From: GCA-2770975 sp050248915
GTDB lineage: Bacteria; Cyanobacteriota; Sericytochromatia; UBA7694
Length of the DNA stretch: 64,000 nt
Reading direction: 5' to 3'
Assembly: GCA_050248915.1 (NCBI GenBank)
Contig: JBFWRL010000001.1
Location: 1 to 64,000, forward strand
Shown: positions 1 through 8,943 of the stretch, one piece after another
Layout: each line of letters begins with the position of its first letter
Position numbering within the stretch: the stretch's first letter is position 1
Position numbers and translations under genes: made by a program
Notes under the pieces: model-generated
Told to the model about the DNA's origin: nothing
The model's database searches: none
What the model saw: only the letters and a program-made list of their open reading frames with translations

Positions 1-158
1 CTGAAACAATTGTGTTTAGAGCCTTTTAGAGAATCTACAAAATGTAATATTTTAGAAATTTGACCCTATTTTTGAAATGTAACGGATTGTTAATTTTTCT
101 AGAAATCTTCGAAAAAACAGCATAAAGTGATGTATCACCTGAAGTCGAGTTTCAGAAA
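1..158. other. AT-rich non-coding left edge
   Basis: No ORF, RNA gene or convincing promoter was recognised in this AT-rich stretch. It is upstream of the truncated receiver start, so it may be the former regulatory region of that gene. Confidence 0.4.
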
Positions 159-233
159 ATGCGTCAAGAAATTTCTGTGGTGCTTGTTGATGACGATCAG
201 AATACGCTCAATTTTCAGAAGAGACCTCACTGA
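159..233 (+). pseudogene. Response-regulator receiver remnant (24 codons)
   Basis: ATG at 159 opens a 24-codon frame ending at TGA 231-233. Residues 5-13 (ISVVLVDDD) match the first beta strand and acidic pocket of a receiver (REC) domain, followed by QNTLNF, which resembles the start of helix 1. The frame then stops, so the phospho-acceptor Asp and the rest of the fold are absent. The last codons overlap the 3' end of comEC on the other strand. The reading is that a response-regulator gene was cut by recombination or deletion here. It could be a chance frame, but the hydrophobic strand followed by DDD is a specific pattern. Confidence 0.5.
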
Positions 234-2641
234 ACCGAGCTGATCGTATAACGCCCCCCCTGGCTGCAGACACAAATCGCCCCCTGCTGATCAGTCCGCC
301 AGACCCGGCTGCCAAGCTGCTTGTAGCGGTCCAGAATATCGGTATAGGGGTGTTTAAAGCGATTGGCCACCCCCGCAGAGACAATCGCCTCGCGCGGCAT
401 CACGGCCTGCAAAAAAGCCTCCCCAGAAGAGGTATCGCTGCCGTGGTGGGGAATTTTAAAGATATCAGCCTTGAGCTGGCCACCGACTTGGGCCAAAAGA
501 GCTTGCTCCGCCTCTGCTTCAATGTCTCCGGCAAAGAGAAAGCGCAGTTGGCGGTGCTGAAGCTGCACCACCAGCGACTGGTTGTTGATATTCTCCTCCG
601 GGCCCTCTTCACCCAAATGGCTGTGGCCCGCCTCTGCCAGCCCCTGCCAAAAGGTCAGATTGAGATCGGGGCCCAAAGCCAAACGCTCGCCCTGGCGCGG
701 AGACTTGAGCACACTGCCCTTGAGCTGAATCCGACGCAATAATTCCAAATAACTGCCCCCCACCGGGCTCTGGGCAGGCACAAAGAAGGTCCGAATCGGG
801 ATCTCTGCCAGCACCCCTGAGAAGCCGCCATAGTGATCGAGGTGCGCATGAGAAATCACAGCGGTATCGATGGTGCCAATGCCCCGGCGGCGCAAATAGG
901 GCAAAATATACTGGCTGCCCGCATCCCAAACCCGATCTGCCTGCACTTGGCGGGGGCCGGCATCGATCAACAGGGTGTGGCCCGGTGCCTCAACCAAAAT
1001 CGCGTCCCCTTGGCCGACATAGAGATAGGTCACCCGCAAGGGGCAGGTCAGGCGCTGCTGCAAAACGCTGGCGCCGCTGAGCAAAGGGAGTGTGAGTAAA
1101 ACGCCTGCAAGCAGAGCGCCTTTGCTGCGCAACAGCCCTGGAGAGAGCAAATACCATTGGTTCCAGAGCGGCAGGCTCACCAAAACCAACAAAGCCAGCG
1201 CCACCTGCATTCCGCTTAAAAACAGCCCTTCCAGGGCCGGAATCGGCAAAGCCGCCAGCCAGGCCACACCAGCCACAAAGACATCACAGACCCCACGCAG
1301 CAATGGCGCGCCCCAGGCCCAGAGAGACCCCGAACAGAGCGCCAGGAACATGCCCGCCAGGGTCATCCAGGTTAAAAGGGAGACAAAGAGTGTGGCCCAG
1401 AGATTGGCGGGAATCACCAGCAGCGAGACTGCGCCAAAATGGTAGAGTTGCACGGGCAAGACCCAGAGCTGGGCGGCCAGCAAAGCGCCCAAACAGGTGG
1501 CCAAAGGCAGGGGCAAAAAATCGAGCTGCTGAGCCAGCCAAGTCGCCCCCCAAATCAGGCCCGCTGTGGCCAAAAACGAAAATTGAAAACCCGCTTCGAA
1601 GAGCAAACCTGGGCGCCACAACAAAAGCAGCCAACCGCCCACCAGCAGGGCCTGCAAGGCGTGAATGCGGCGAAAACAGGCCCAGGCCACCAGACCCAAA
1701 CAGGCCACCATGCCTGCCCGCAACACCGAAGCCGAAAAACCCGTCAACGCAACATAAAAAAGAGTCACCATCGCGCCGGAAGCCGCAGCCGCCCAACGGG
1801 GCAAGCGCAAAAACCGGGCCAGCCCCAGCCAAGCCAAGAGCAAAAGCTGAACCTGAAAGCCCGAAACAGCCAGCACATGCTGCAAACCGGCCTTTTGAAA
1901 GAGGGTCTGAATACGCTCAGAGACGGGGGCTTCTTGCTCTCCCAAGACCAAAGAACCCAATAAAGCGGCCGTCTCTGTTGGCAAAACCTGGGCAAAAGCC
2001 GAAAAAACCCGACTGCGCACACGCTCAATGCCACGCCCAAGCGCCCAATCAGAGGGGGCCTGCACAAGCATCCATTGACGGGCCTGAAACTGTGCAAAAA
2101 CACCCTGCCGGGCCAAATAATCGCGGTAAGAAAAAGCGCCAAAATTCAGGGCGGGCAGGGGCTGGCTCAAATGACCAAGCAGTTTAACCTGCGCCCCGCT
2201 GGGGGGCCGCGAGGAATCAACAGAGGGATGAGCAGAGAGATCCTGGGGTAAATTGACCTGCACGAGCCCCGAAACCCGGTGCACAACTCCCTGTTTTTTC
2301 AGGCTTTCGGCCTTGAGACGCAATTTAAACCCCCGCTCACCGACCTGAACAGATTGCACCCGGCCGATCAATTCGCAGCGTTTGCACGTCGCCAAACTCG
2401 CCAAATGCACCACATCGCTGCGCTCAGGACGGGGCGCGCGCAACAAGGCCCAAGTGAGCCCCAGTCCGGCTGAGAGCAAACAGAGCAACAAAAGCTGCAA
2501 GGCCATCCGGCGTTTGTGTAAAAAGGCCGGCAAAAGTACACCGGGGGCCAAGAGAGTGAGCACCTGGGCCTGCAGCGGCCAAGCGGAGAGGCCAATGCCT
2601 CCGGCAAAAGCCAGAAGCGGCAAGAGCAAACGCGGGTTCAT
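227..2641 (-). CDS. comEC: ComEC/Rec2 competence channel protein
   Basis: This 804-residue inner-membrane protein is expected to carry single-stranded DNA across the cytoplasmic membrane during natural transformation. The N-terminal part has hydrophobic segments and an OB-like soluble section. The central competence domain is a long polytopic region beginning near GLQHVLAVSGFQ. The C-terminal third is a metallo-beta-lactamase domain with SHAHLDHYGGF and a later PHHGSD motif. Length and domain order match full-length ComEC. Its ATG overlaps the comEA stop in an ATGA arrangement, so the two are probably translated as one operon. The 3' end overlaps the receiver remnant on the opposite strand. 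Confidence 0.95.
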   Translation of the reverse strand: MNPRLLLPLLAFAGGIGLSAWPLQAQVLTLLAPGVLLPAFLHKRRMALQLLLLCLLSAGLGLTWALLRAPRPERSDVVHLASLATCKRCELIGRVQSVQVGERGFKLRLKAESLKKQGVVHRVSGLVQVNLPQDLSAHPSVDSSRPPSGAQVKLLGHLSQPLPALNFGAFSYRDYLARQGVFAQFQARQWMLVQAPSDWALGRGIERVRSRVFSAFAQVLPTETAALLGSLVLGEQEAPVSERIQTLFQKAGLQHVLAVSGFQVQLLLLAWLGLARFLRLPRWAAAASGAMVTLFYVALTGFSASVLRAGMVACLGLVAWACFRRIHALQALLVGGWLLLLWRPGLLFEAGFQFSFLATAGLIWGATWLAQQLDFLPLPLATCLGALLAAQLWVLPVQLYHFGAVSLLVIPANLWATLFVSLLTWMTLAGMFLALCSGSLWAWGAPLLRGVCDVFVAGVAWLAALPIPALEGLFLSGMQVALALLVLVSLPLWNQWYLLSPGLLRSKGALLAGVLLTLPLLSGASVLQQRLTCPLRVTYLYVGQGDAILVEAPGHTLLIDAGPRQVQADRVWDAGSQYILPYLRRRGIGTIDTAVISHAHLDHYGGFSGVLAEIPIRTFFVPAQSPVGGSYLELLRRIQLKGSVLKSPRQGERLALGPDLNLTFWQGLAEAGHSHLGEEGPEENINNQSLVVQLQHRQLRFLFAGDIEAEAEQALLAQVGGQLKADIFKIPHHGSDTSSGEAFLQAVMPREAIVSAGVANRFKHPYTDILDRYKQLGSRVWRTDQQGAICVCSQGGRYTISSVQ

Positions 2642-3282
2642 CGCAGGTAGCCCTTGATATCTTCAAAACGTTTGCCCCCCATGCCAGAGACCTTGCGCAG
2701 GTCTTCGATCCGGGCAAAGGGCCCGTTTGCTTGGCGATAGGCCACGATTCGTGCAGCCAACTTGGGCCCCACGCCGGGCAGGGTGTCCAGCTGGGCGACC
2801 GTAGCAGTATTGAGGGTGATCGGAGTCAGGGGGCCCTTTTTTTTGTTTTTCTTGCTTTTGTTGCGGCTGGAGACTGTTTTGTCATCGCCGGAACCGGATT
2901 CAGCAGAGGAAGGTTCAGACGCCCGGTTGTGAGCACCGACATTGGCCAAAGCCCTGGGAATATGCACCTCTCCGCCATCGGGCAGCGCTTTTGCCAATAA
3001 ACCAGGAGCAACGTCGGCATCGGGGGTGAGACCGCCCGCCCGCTGGATTAAATCATAGACCAAGAGGCCTTTGGGCACGCGGTAAATACCAGGGGTCTTG
3101 ACCGCCCCTGTAATCAAAACCTGGGCTTGGGGCTGAATAATCGTGGCGGGCTGAACCGAGCCCAATTCAACCTGGGTGCGGGCCTCGGAAGCCGGAAATA
3201 GCCAAGGCTCAATCAGGGTCCAGCCCCAAGAAAAGACCCCAGCCAAGAACAGCGAAAAACCAAAATAACGCAAAGACATCAT
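2638..3282 (-). CDS. comEA: ComEA-like DNA-binding protein (SLBB + HhH)
   Basis: A 214-residue protein with an N-terminal membrane anchor (about residues 5-30). An SLBB-like domain follows around residues 50-115 (VLITGAVKTPGIYRVPKG). After a Lys/Ser-rich linker, a helix-hairpin-helix DNA-binding domain occupies about residues 150-214 (LNTATVAQLDTLPGVGPKLA). This is the classic ComEA layout: a membrane-tethered receptor handing DNA to ComEC. The start is set by AAGGAG six bases before a double ATG at 3282. It lies upstream of comEC with a 4-nt overlap. Confidence 0.92.
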   Translation of the reverse strand: MMSLRYFGFSLFLAGVFSWGWTLIEPWLFPASEARTQVELGSVQPATIIQPQAQVLITGAVKTPGIYRVPKGLLVYDLIQRAGGLTPDADVAPGLLAKALPDGGEVHIPRALANVGAHNRASEPSSAESGSGDDKTVSSRNKSKKNKKKGPLTPITLNTATVAQLDTLPGVGPKLAARIVAYRQANGPFARIEDLRKVSGMGGKRFEDIKGYLR

Positions 3283-3427
3283 TGATAACTCCTTTTAAAG
3301 CAATCTTCTCAAGTCAGATTAACGCCAGCAGCACAAAAGCTTAATGAGCGCTTCGTTAACGGCCTGGGAACACTTGTTTAACGGGCAATTTGTTAAGAGT
3401 TATTAAGCAAGATTAAAAATCATTGCA

Positions 3428-3453
3428 TTGACAATTAATTTACAGTTTATATT
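3428..3453 (+). promoter_or_regulatory. Weak sigma70-like promoter candidate
   Basis: TTGACA at 3428-3433 and TATATT at 3448-3453, with a 14-nt spacer that is shorter than usual. It lies in the divergent region between comEA and the receiver/kinase gene. The -35 is perfect but the spacing makes this tentative. Confidence 0.25.
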
Positions 3454-3516
3454 GGTCCAGAGCTGAAATAAATCCACATAATTGAGGTACTAGCTGACTG
3501 GAGTTCGAGTGAAAAA

Positions 3517-4725
3517 ATGGGAAACACGCCGGTACTGACAGAGGCCTTGCTGCTACAAGACACAGAGCCCAAACGCATTCTGCTGATCGAAGATCACTCA
3601 GTGGATGCCTTTTTTTTGGCAGAAACCCTGGACCAGATTGATACATTTTGTTTTGAATTGATCTGGAAAAACACCCTGACCGAAGGGTTGAATTATTTGC
3701 ACCAGGAACGCTGCGAAATAATCCTGCTGGATTTATCGCTGACCGACAGCCAAGGCTTGGACACATTGAACAGTGTCATTGAAGCGGCCTCCCATCTGCC
3801 CGTGGTGGTTTTAACCGGCCAGGAAGATGAGGGTATTGGTATTCGTGCAATGCAATTGGGTGCCCAGGACTATTTGCCCAAATCTGCGCTTGAAAAAGGC
3901 CTTTTAATGCGCACCATTCACCATGCGATCGAACGCAAGCAATTACAATCACAACTTGAATTTATGCGCAAACTTGATTCTTTACACCAATTTTCCAAAA
4001 TACTTGCCAAAGACTTGGAGAATTCGCTGAGACTGATGAGTGCCCACAACCGCTTGGCCAAACAACAGGTGGCCGCAGACAGCAAAGTCCATTATTATCT
4101 GACCCAAATGGATCACGTGCTCGATTACCAACGTTCTCTGCTTTCCCACCTCCACAGCTACAGCGACAAGCCCCAACAAACCCAACGGCTGAACCTCGGC
4201 AATTTGGTCGAAAAGGTGCTCGAACGCCTGAGCCCCCATTACCCTGCCGCAGGGCGCATTCGCTGTGTATTGGAGCGCGAGAGTGCTTGGGTGGATGGCG
4301 AGCAGGGGCATCTCTCAGAATTGATCCAGCAATTGGTGTTAAATGCCCTGGAGGCCGTTGGCGAGAAAGACAGCCTGATTCAGATTCAAGCGGGCACCAT
4401 TTATGCGGAAACAGACTATCTCTGTGCCTGTTTTGCACAGAAGAAATTATCTGAGGGCCCGTATATATATTTGGAGGTCTGTGATGCCGGATGTGGCATG
4501 GATGGCCCGACCTTACAAAAAATCTTTGATCCCTTTTTTACCACCAAAGAGCGGGGCCGTGGGCTAGGGCTATCCAACCTGCTGCGTATTCTTTTTCAAC
4601 ACCAGGGTGCGATCCACCTTGCCAGCCAAGAAAACAAAGGGACCTGTGTCGGCATCTTGTTTCCCTGTCGTCTGCGTTTAAATGCCGAGCAAGATTTTAA
4701 ATGGTTAAAAAGGACCCGTTTATGA
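3517..4725 (+). CDS. Receiver-histidine kinase-like protein lacking the phospho-acceptor His
   Basis: 402 residues. An N-terminal receiver domain (about 20-140) has the acidic pair E25/D26, acceptor D72 and K122. A dimerisation-helix region follows (145-210), then a HATPase_c domain (225-387) with N276, the G1 box DAGCGM at 323-328 and the G2 box GRGLGL at 347-352. Aligned by eye with the usual IAHDFNN motif of this kinase type, the segment reads LAKDLENS, so Lys165 stands where the phosphorylated His should be. ATP binding may persist but normal autophosphorylation is unlikely. It overlaps the following receiver-GGDEF gene by 4 nt, and the two receivers are clearly related (both LLDLSLxDSQGL). 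Confidence 0.85.
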   Translation: MGNTPVLTEALLLQDTEPKRILLIEDHSVDAFFLAETLDQIDTFCFELIWKNTLTEGLNYLHQERCEIILLDLSLTDSQGLDTLNSVIEAASHLPVVVLTGQEDEGIGIRAMQLGAQDYLPKSALEKGLLMRTIHHAIERKQLQSQLEFMRKLDSLHQFSKILAKDLENSLRLMSAHNRLAKQQVAADSKVHYYLTQMDHVLDYQRSLLSHLHSYSDKPQQTQRLNLGNLVEKVLERLSPHYPAAGRIRCVLERESAWVDGEQGHLSELIQQLVLNALEAVGEKDSLIQIQAGTIYAETDYLCACFAQKKLSEGPYIYLEVCDAGCGMDGPTLQKIFDPFFTTKERGRGLGLSNLLRILFQHQGAIHLASQENKGTCVGILFPCRLRLNAEQDFKWLKRTRL

Positions 4726-5642
4726 AAGTCTCAAAACCGAAACCCACTGCCCGTTCGGCCCCAGCAAAACCAATTCGGGTCTTGTTGATCGAAGACAATA
4801 CCTTGGATGCTGCTTTGGTCACGGAGATGTTAGCCGAGCAGAGACAATGGCCAATTTCTGTGGTGCCTGTTCAGAATTTGGCCCAAGGCCAAGCCTGTTT
4901 GGGCACAGAAGTTTTTGACATTATTCTCCTGGATTTGTCGCTCCCCGACAGCCAGGGACTGGAAACCTTGGAGGCGATCCAAGCCTGCAGCCCCTCTCTG
5001 CCTGTGATTGTCTTGACCGGACATGATAATCCCGATACGGCCCTACAGGCCATTCATTTTGGGGCTCAGGATTATTGGGTCAAAGGCCATTTTGATTGGG
5101 AATACCTCAGCCACTCCCTCTATTACGCAATTGAACGCAAACGCCTGCTGCGGCAACTGCATCACATGGCTCTGTACGACGCGCTCACCCACCTGCCCAA
5201 CCGCAGCCTTTTACTCGAACGCCTGCAACAGGCCTTGGCCCAGAAAAAACGCGACCCCCAATTTCTGCTGGCTTTTTTCTTTTTGGATGTCGATGATTTT
5301 AAAGAGGTGAACGATCAATATGGCCACAAAACAGGGGATGCCCTTTTGCTGCAAATTGGGCAAAGATTGTCCCAGTGCTTGCGCCCAATGGACACAGTGG
5401 CCCGGCTGGGGGGAGATGAATTTTGTATTTTATTGACCGGGCTCTCATCCGAAAAAGATTTGGTCCTGATTCAAGCCCGGATTGAGGCACAATTTGACAC
5501 CCCCTTTGAGATTGAGGCCTTAAGCCTGCCGATCAGCGTGAGTCTGGGCGTGATTTTTAACCCGCCCGCCACGGCCAAAGTGGAAACCATCCTGGAAGCA
5601 GCAGATCAAGCGATGTACAAAGCAAAAAAGAGAACCCCTTAA
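4722..5642 (+). CDS. Response regulator diguanylate cyclase (REC-GGDEF)
   Basis: 306 residues. The receiver domain (about 18-140) has acceptor D71. The GGDEF domain (about 150-305) starts with the DALTHLPNR signature. The active-site motif is intact (GGDEF at 230-234), and RPMD at 221-224 lies exactly five residues before it, the position of the product-inhibition I-site. It should make c-di-GMP under control of receiver phosphorylation. The ATG at 4722 is chosen because AAAAAGGA precedes it and it forms an ATGA overlap with the upstream gene; an in-frame ATG at 4701 has no such support. Likely partner kinases are the neighbouring sensor genes. Confidence 0.92.
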   Translation: MKVSKPKPTARSAPAKPIRVLLIEDNTLDAALVTEMLAEQRQWPISVVPVQNLAQGQACLGTEVFDIILLDLSLPDSQGLETLEAIQACSPSLPVIVLTGHDNPDTALQAIHFGAQDYWVKGHFDWEYLSHSLYYAIERKRLLRQLHHMALYDALTHLPNRSLLLERLQQALAQKKRDPQFLLAFFFLDVDDFKEVNDQYGHKTGDALLLQIGQRLSQCLRPMDTVARLGGDEFCILLTGLSSEKDLVLIQARIEAQFDTPFEIEALSLPISVSLGVIFNPPATAKVETILEAADQAMYKAKKRTP

Positions 5643-5656
5643 TTTAGGCTGGTGAA

Positions 5657-6967
5657 TTAGGCCGGTGAATCGGCCGGCAAAACCAGAGGCTCAGCGCTGA
5701 CACTGGCACTGCTTCGAGCTGGAAAAAAGAGATAAAAAGTACTGCCTTGGTCTTCTTGCGATTCGACCCAGATTTTTCCGCCGGATTGCTCCATGATTTT
5801 TTGACAAATAGCCAAACCGATGCCATCGCCAGGATAGGCTTCGTGGGTATGTAAGCGCTGAAAAACAGCAAAAATCCGACTCAGGTATTTTTGGGGAATG
5901 CCAATCCCATTGTCGTTCACCAGCACAAGCCAGCCATCGGGCTCTTGGCGGGCTGTGATTTCGACCCGAGGCGGAACAGACTGGTTAAACTTAAGTCCAT
6001 TGCTGATCAAATTTTGAAACAATTGTTTGAGCAAAATGGGGTTGCCTTGAATCACAGGTAAATCCGTGAAAGAAATCTCGGGGGCTTGGGAAGCAAAGGC
6101 AAAAGACGCTGTTTTGCTGACCTCAGCCAGAATCTGCTGAAGCTCAACCGACACCCAAGTGGGAGCCTGAAAACCGACACGGGAATAGCTCAGAATGGCA
6201 TTGATCAGCCCATTCATACGTTTGGTACCTTCGACAATATGCAAAATGTATTGATCGGCTTTGGCATCAAGTTGTCCTTGATAACGCTGAGCCAGCAATT
6301 GGGTAAAGCCCTGAATGGCCCGCAATGGCTCGCGCAAATCATGGGAAACCACCGAGGCGAATTGTTCCAGGTCTTGATTCGAGCGTTTTAAAGCCTGGGT
6401 TTGTTTGGCCAAGGTCCGTTCAGCCAAGATTCGTTCTTGATTCTCTTGCAATAATTGGCTGTTAAATTGGGCCAGGGCATGGGTGCGTTCTGAAACCCGC
6501 ATTTCCAGCTCAGCATTGAGTTCTTTTAAGGCTGTCTCTGCGGCCTTTCGTTCACGGATCTCAGCTTCCAGATTTTGATTGAGCAAGAGCAAACTTTGTA
6601 GGCTCGGCATGGCCAATAACTTTGGAATCAAGGGCCAAAGCAGCAAAGCAGTGACAACCGAAATCCCTGCTGTGAAGAGTTTGACAAATCCCTCTAACCA
6701 ATACCAGGCCTGCCAGATATTGATCAGGCTCATAATATGGGAAGTGCCACAGGCAAAGATAAACAGGCTAAACAAGACAAAAATCCAGGTGAAACCGGTA
6801 TCGCGACGCCGATACACCAAATTCAACAGTGACAGCGGAATCGAATAATAGGCCAGGGCAATCAAGAGATCTGACCCCACGTGCAAGACCAGCAAAGCTG
6901 GGTTCCAAAAAAAACAATGTCCATGGGGCATAAAGCCACTGAAAGCATCCACAGGCATGTGATTCAT
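5657..6967 (-). CDS. Histidine kinase with ethylene-binding domain
   Basis: 436 residues. Three transmembrane helices (about 25-115) carry the residues known to matter for Cu(I)/ethylene binding in plant ETR1: D33, Y40, I43, P44, I70, C73 and H77, spaced as in ETR1 (segments IALAYYSIP and FACGTSH). A coiled coil (about 125-205) leads to a HisKA domain with phospho-acceptor H209 (SHDLREPL) and an HATPase domain with NLISNGLKFN, DNGIGIP and GDGIGLA. There is no GAF domain and no receiver. The start at 6967 has an upstream AAAGGA; a longer GTG frame from 7042 lacks a ribosome site. It faces the REC-GGDEF gene across 14 nt, suggesting an ethylene or small-olefin sensor feeding c-di-GMP output. 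Ligand is inferred. Confidence 0.88.
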   Translation of the reverse strand: MNHMPVDAFSGFMPHGHCFFWNPALLVLHVGSDLLIALAYYSIPLSLLNLVYRRRDTGFTWIFVLFSLFIFACGTSHIMSLINIWQAWYWLEGFVKLFTAGISVVTALLLWPLIPKLLAMPSLQSLLLLNQNLEAEIRERKAAETALKELNAELEMRVSERTHALAQFNSQLLQENQERILAERTLAKQTQALKRSNQDLEQFASVVSHDLREPLRAIQGFTQLLAQRYQGQLDAKADQYILHIVEGTKRMNGLINAILSYSRVGFQAPTWVSVELQQILAEVSKTASFAFASQAPEISFTDLPVIQGNPILLKQLFQNLISNGLKFNQSVPPRVEITARQEPDGWLVLVNDNGIGIPQKYLSRIFAVFQRLHTHEAYPGDGIGLAICQKIMEQSGGKIWVESQEDQGSTFYLFFPARSSASVSAEPLVLPADSPA

Positions 6968-7064
6968 GAGCAAATGTCCTTTCCAAAAGGAGATACTCAG
7001 AAAGACACTGCCTTGGCCCTTGATACTGTTTAATTTACCCACGCTGCGAGAAAATTATCACAAA

Positions 7065-7091
7065 TAAAAACAGCCCCCTTGCGGAGGCTGT
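7065..7091 (-). terminator. Rho-independent terminator of the LysM gene
   Basis: Read on the minus strand, a 9-bp stem with one G-T wobble (ACAGCCTCC / GGGGGCTGT) closes a GCAA loop and is followed by TTTTTATTTG. It lies just beyond the LysM gene stop and ahead of the ethylene-type kinase. Confidence 0.85.
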
Positions 7092-7110
7092 CTCTGAGTG
7101 GTTTTAAACC

Positions 7111-8943
7111 CTAATTGGTCGGGCGCGGCTTGAGTTGCAGCGGGGGCAACGTCAATACTTGGCCGGGATAAATCCAGTGGGTATTGGTCGAGCCAATCAC
7201 CGGGCGGTTCATCTGGGCAATTTCGGGCCAGCGCTTCCAATTGCCCAATTCAGTCCGGGCAATTGAGGAGAGGGTATCGCCTTTTTTGACCGTGTAAAGA
7301 ATTTTGCTGACCGAGTCAATCGGCGTCACGCCCTGCACCGGAGCGGGCTGGGCAGGAGCCGGGGTCGGCTGCGCGGGCGCGGGTTGCGCAGGTGCTGGCT
7401 GAACCGGAGCTGGTTGCTGCTGCACTGGTTGTGCTGGGGCCGGTTGGGCCGGAGCAGGTGCGGGCTGAGCAGGAGCTGGGGTCGGCGGCTTGGGAGCCGG
7501 GCCACTCACGCCATAATCATCGGAAACCAAGGGATTATGGCGGTTGCCGGGAATAAACGACTCCTCATAGACCGCCGTGGGCTGAGAGGGCATTGCCGGT
7601 GGCTGAGCTGGCGCAGGCTGGGCCGGTGCTGGCTGCACAGGTGCTGGTGTGGGCTCTTGAGCCACAGGCGCGGGTTGAGGTTGCGCCGGTTGGGCAGGCG
7701 CCGGTTGGGCAGGCGCCGGTTGGGCAGGCGCCGGTTGGGCAGGCGCTGGCTGAGCAGGAGTCGGCGCAGGAGGCAGAATGTCTTCGTCCACAGGCGGCTT
7801 GGCGATCGGCTCATCGACCACGGGCGGTTTCGGAGCCGGTGGGGTAGGTTGAGCAGGGGCCGGCGTGGGCTCTTGGGCCACAGGCGCAGGTTCGGGCGGT
7901 TTGGGCTGCACGGGGGCTGGCTCAGGCGGTTTGGGCTGGGCCGGTTGCGTGCCACCAATGCCTTCACCGCGCAAAATGCGCTCACGCAAGGCTTTGGCCG
8001 CATCAAGCTGTTGCTTGGCCTGATCCACGTTTTGGCGGGCACTTTGCAGACCCTCTTGGGCTTTGGCCAGATTTTGATTGCGCTCGTGCAATTCAGACAG
8101 GCTGTTGCCAATGCCCATAAAGCTCAGTGGGCCCTGTTTTTCAGAGATCTCTTTTTTGGCACCGGCCACCGATTTTTCGCTCTCTTTGATCTCCATGTCG
8201 AGACCACGAATGGCGCGTTTGAGCTGGGTCATACGCTGCCAACGGGCTTCTTGGGTCAATCCAGAGGGTGGATTCGGCGTTTGGTTGTTGTGCTCTTCTT
8301 CGAGTTTACTCAGCTCTTGGCCGTACTCGGTTTTTTCAAGTTTGAGGTCTTTGATAGTGCCTTCGAGCGAGCTGACCAAAGACTGTTTCTCAGCCAAATC
8401 TTTGGGTGAATTCTTGCCCAAGAAATCCACCAGACGTTGGCGCAGATACTGGGCATCTTCGACTTTGTCTTGGGCTTTTTCGAGGCCTTTGTTGGCTTCT
8501 TTGAGTTTTTGCTCAGAGGTCTTGATCAGTTTTTCAGCATCGAGCAAAGGAAAGGTGGCTTTGCTGGCATCAAAAAAGACGACACCCTGGGCCGGCAAAT
8601 TGCCCGACTGGGTTTCGAGCGTAAAACCGGTTTTGATATGGCTGGCTTTGACTTCGTCTTTTTCGTAGAGGCCCAACTCTTTGTCTGCAAGGTTAAAGGT
8701 GGCTCCTGCCATTTGCGGGGCATTGGCCGCCACCGATTGAATAAACGCACCGACTTCTTTGAAATTGAGATCGTCGTTGTGTTTTTCTACAAATTTTTTA
8801 ATTCCCTTGTCGGAGAAGTCGTTGAGGTAGGTTCCCCCGATATGGAAAGAAATATTATTGGCTTTAAACGGGCTGGCAGTGGGGTGATTGAGGACATAAT
8901 CCGCAACCTGTCCCATCGCTGGAGAAAACCGAATATTGGACAT
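7111..8943 (-). CDS. LysM protein with coiled coil and Pro/Ala/Gln linker
   Basis: 610 residues. The N-terminal 130 residues form an unrecognised globular part. A long charged coiled coil follows (about 135-330), then a low-complexity PAQPAP linker (about 340-545). The C-terminal LysM domain (about 553-603: YTVKKGDTLSSIAR ... IYPGQVLTLPP) should bind peptidoglycan. No classical signal peptide is visible, so how it reaches the periplasm is unclear. Start at 8943 with GGAG five bases upstream. Its linker contains 15-bp DNA repeats. It is divergent from the small membrane-protein gene at 9259 and ends in a strong terminator. Confidence 0.85.
   Translation of the reverse strand: MSNIRFSPAMGQVADYVLNHPTASPFKANNISFHIGGTYLNDFSDKGIKKFVEKHNDDLNFKEVGAFIQSVAANAPQMAGATFNLADKELGLYEKDEVKASHIKTGFTLETQSGNLPAQGVVFFDASKATFPLLDAEKLIKTSEQKLKEANKGLEKAQDKVEDAQYLRQRLVDFLGKNSPKDLAEKQSLVSSLEGTIKDLKLEKTEYGQELSKLEEEHNNQTPNPPSGLTQEARWQRMTQLKRAIRGLDMEIKESEKSVAGAKKEISEKQGPLSFMGIGNSLSELHERNQNLAKAQEGLQSARQNVDQAKQQLDAAKALRERILRGEGIGGTQPAQPKPPEPAPVQPKPPEPAPVAQEPTPAPAQPTPPAPKPPVVDEPIAKPPVDEDILPPAPTPAQPAPAQPAPAQPAPAQPAPAQPAQPQPAPVAQEPTPAPVQPAPAQPAPAQPPAMPSQPTAVYEESFIPGNRHNPLVSDDYGVSGPAPKPPTPAPAQPAPAPAQPAPAQPVQQQPAPVQPAPAQPAPAQPTPAPAQPAPVQGVTPIDSVSKILYTVKKGDTLSSIARTELGNWKRWPEIAQMNRPVIGSTNTHWIYPGQVLTLPPLQLKPRPTN
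7682..7750 (-). repeat. 15-bp tandem repeat inside the LysM gene linker
   Basis: The unit GCAGGCGCCGGTTGG occurs at 7694, 7709 and 7724 without change, with degenerate copies on both sides. It encodes AQPAP pentapeptides. Identical units make slippage and length variation between strains likely. Confidence 0.85.

Noticed and set aside
1303..2187. 294-aa frame antisense to comEC
   Set aside because: Pro/Arg-rich artefact of GC-rich membrane-helix codons in comEC, which has clear domains.
7384..8409. 341-aa open frame antisense to the LysM gene, Arg/Gly-rich
   Set aside because: It mirrors the PAQPAP repeat of the real gene on the other strand. Low-complexity composition, no ribosome site, no domain.
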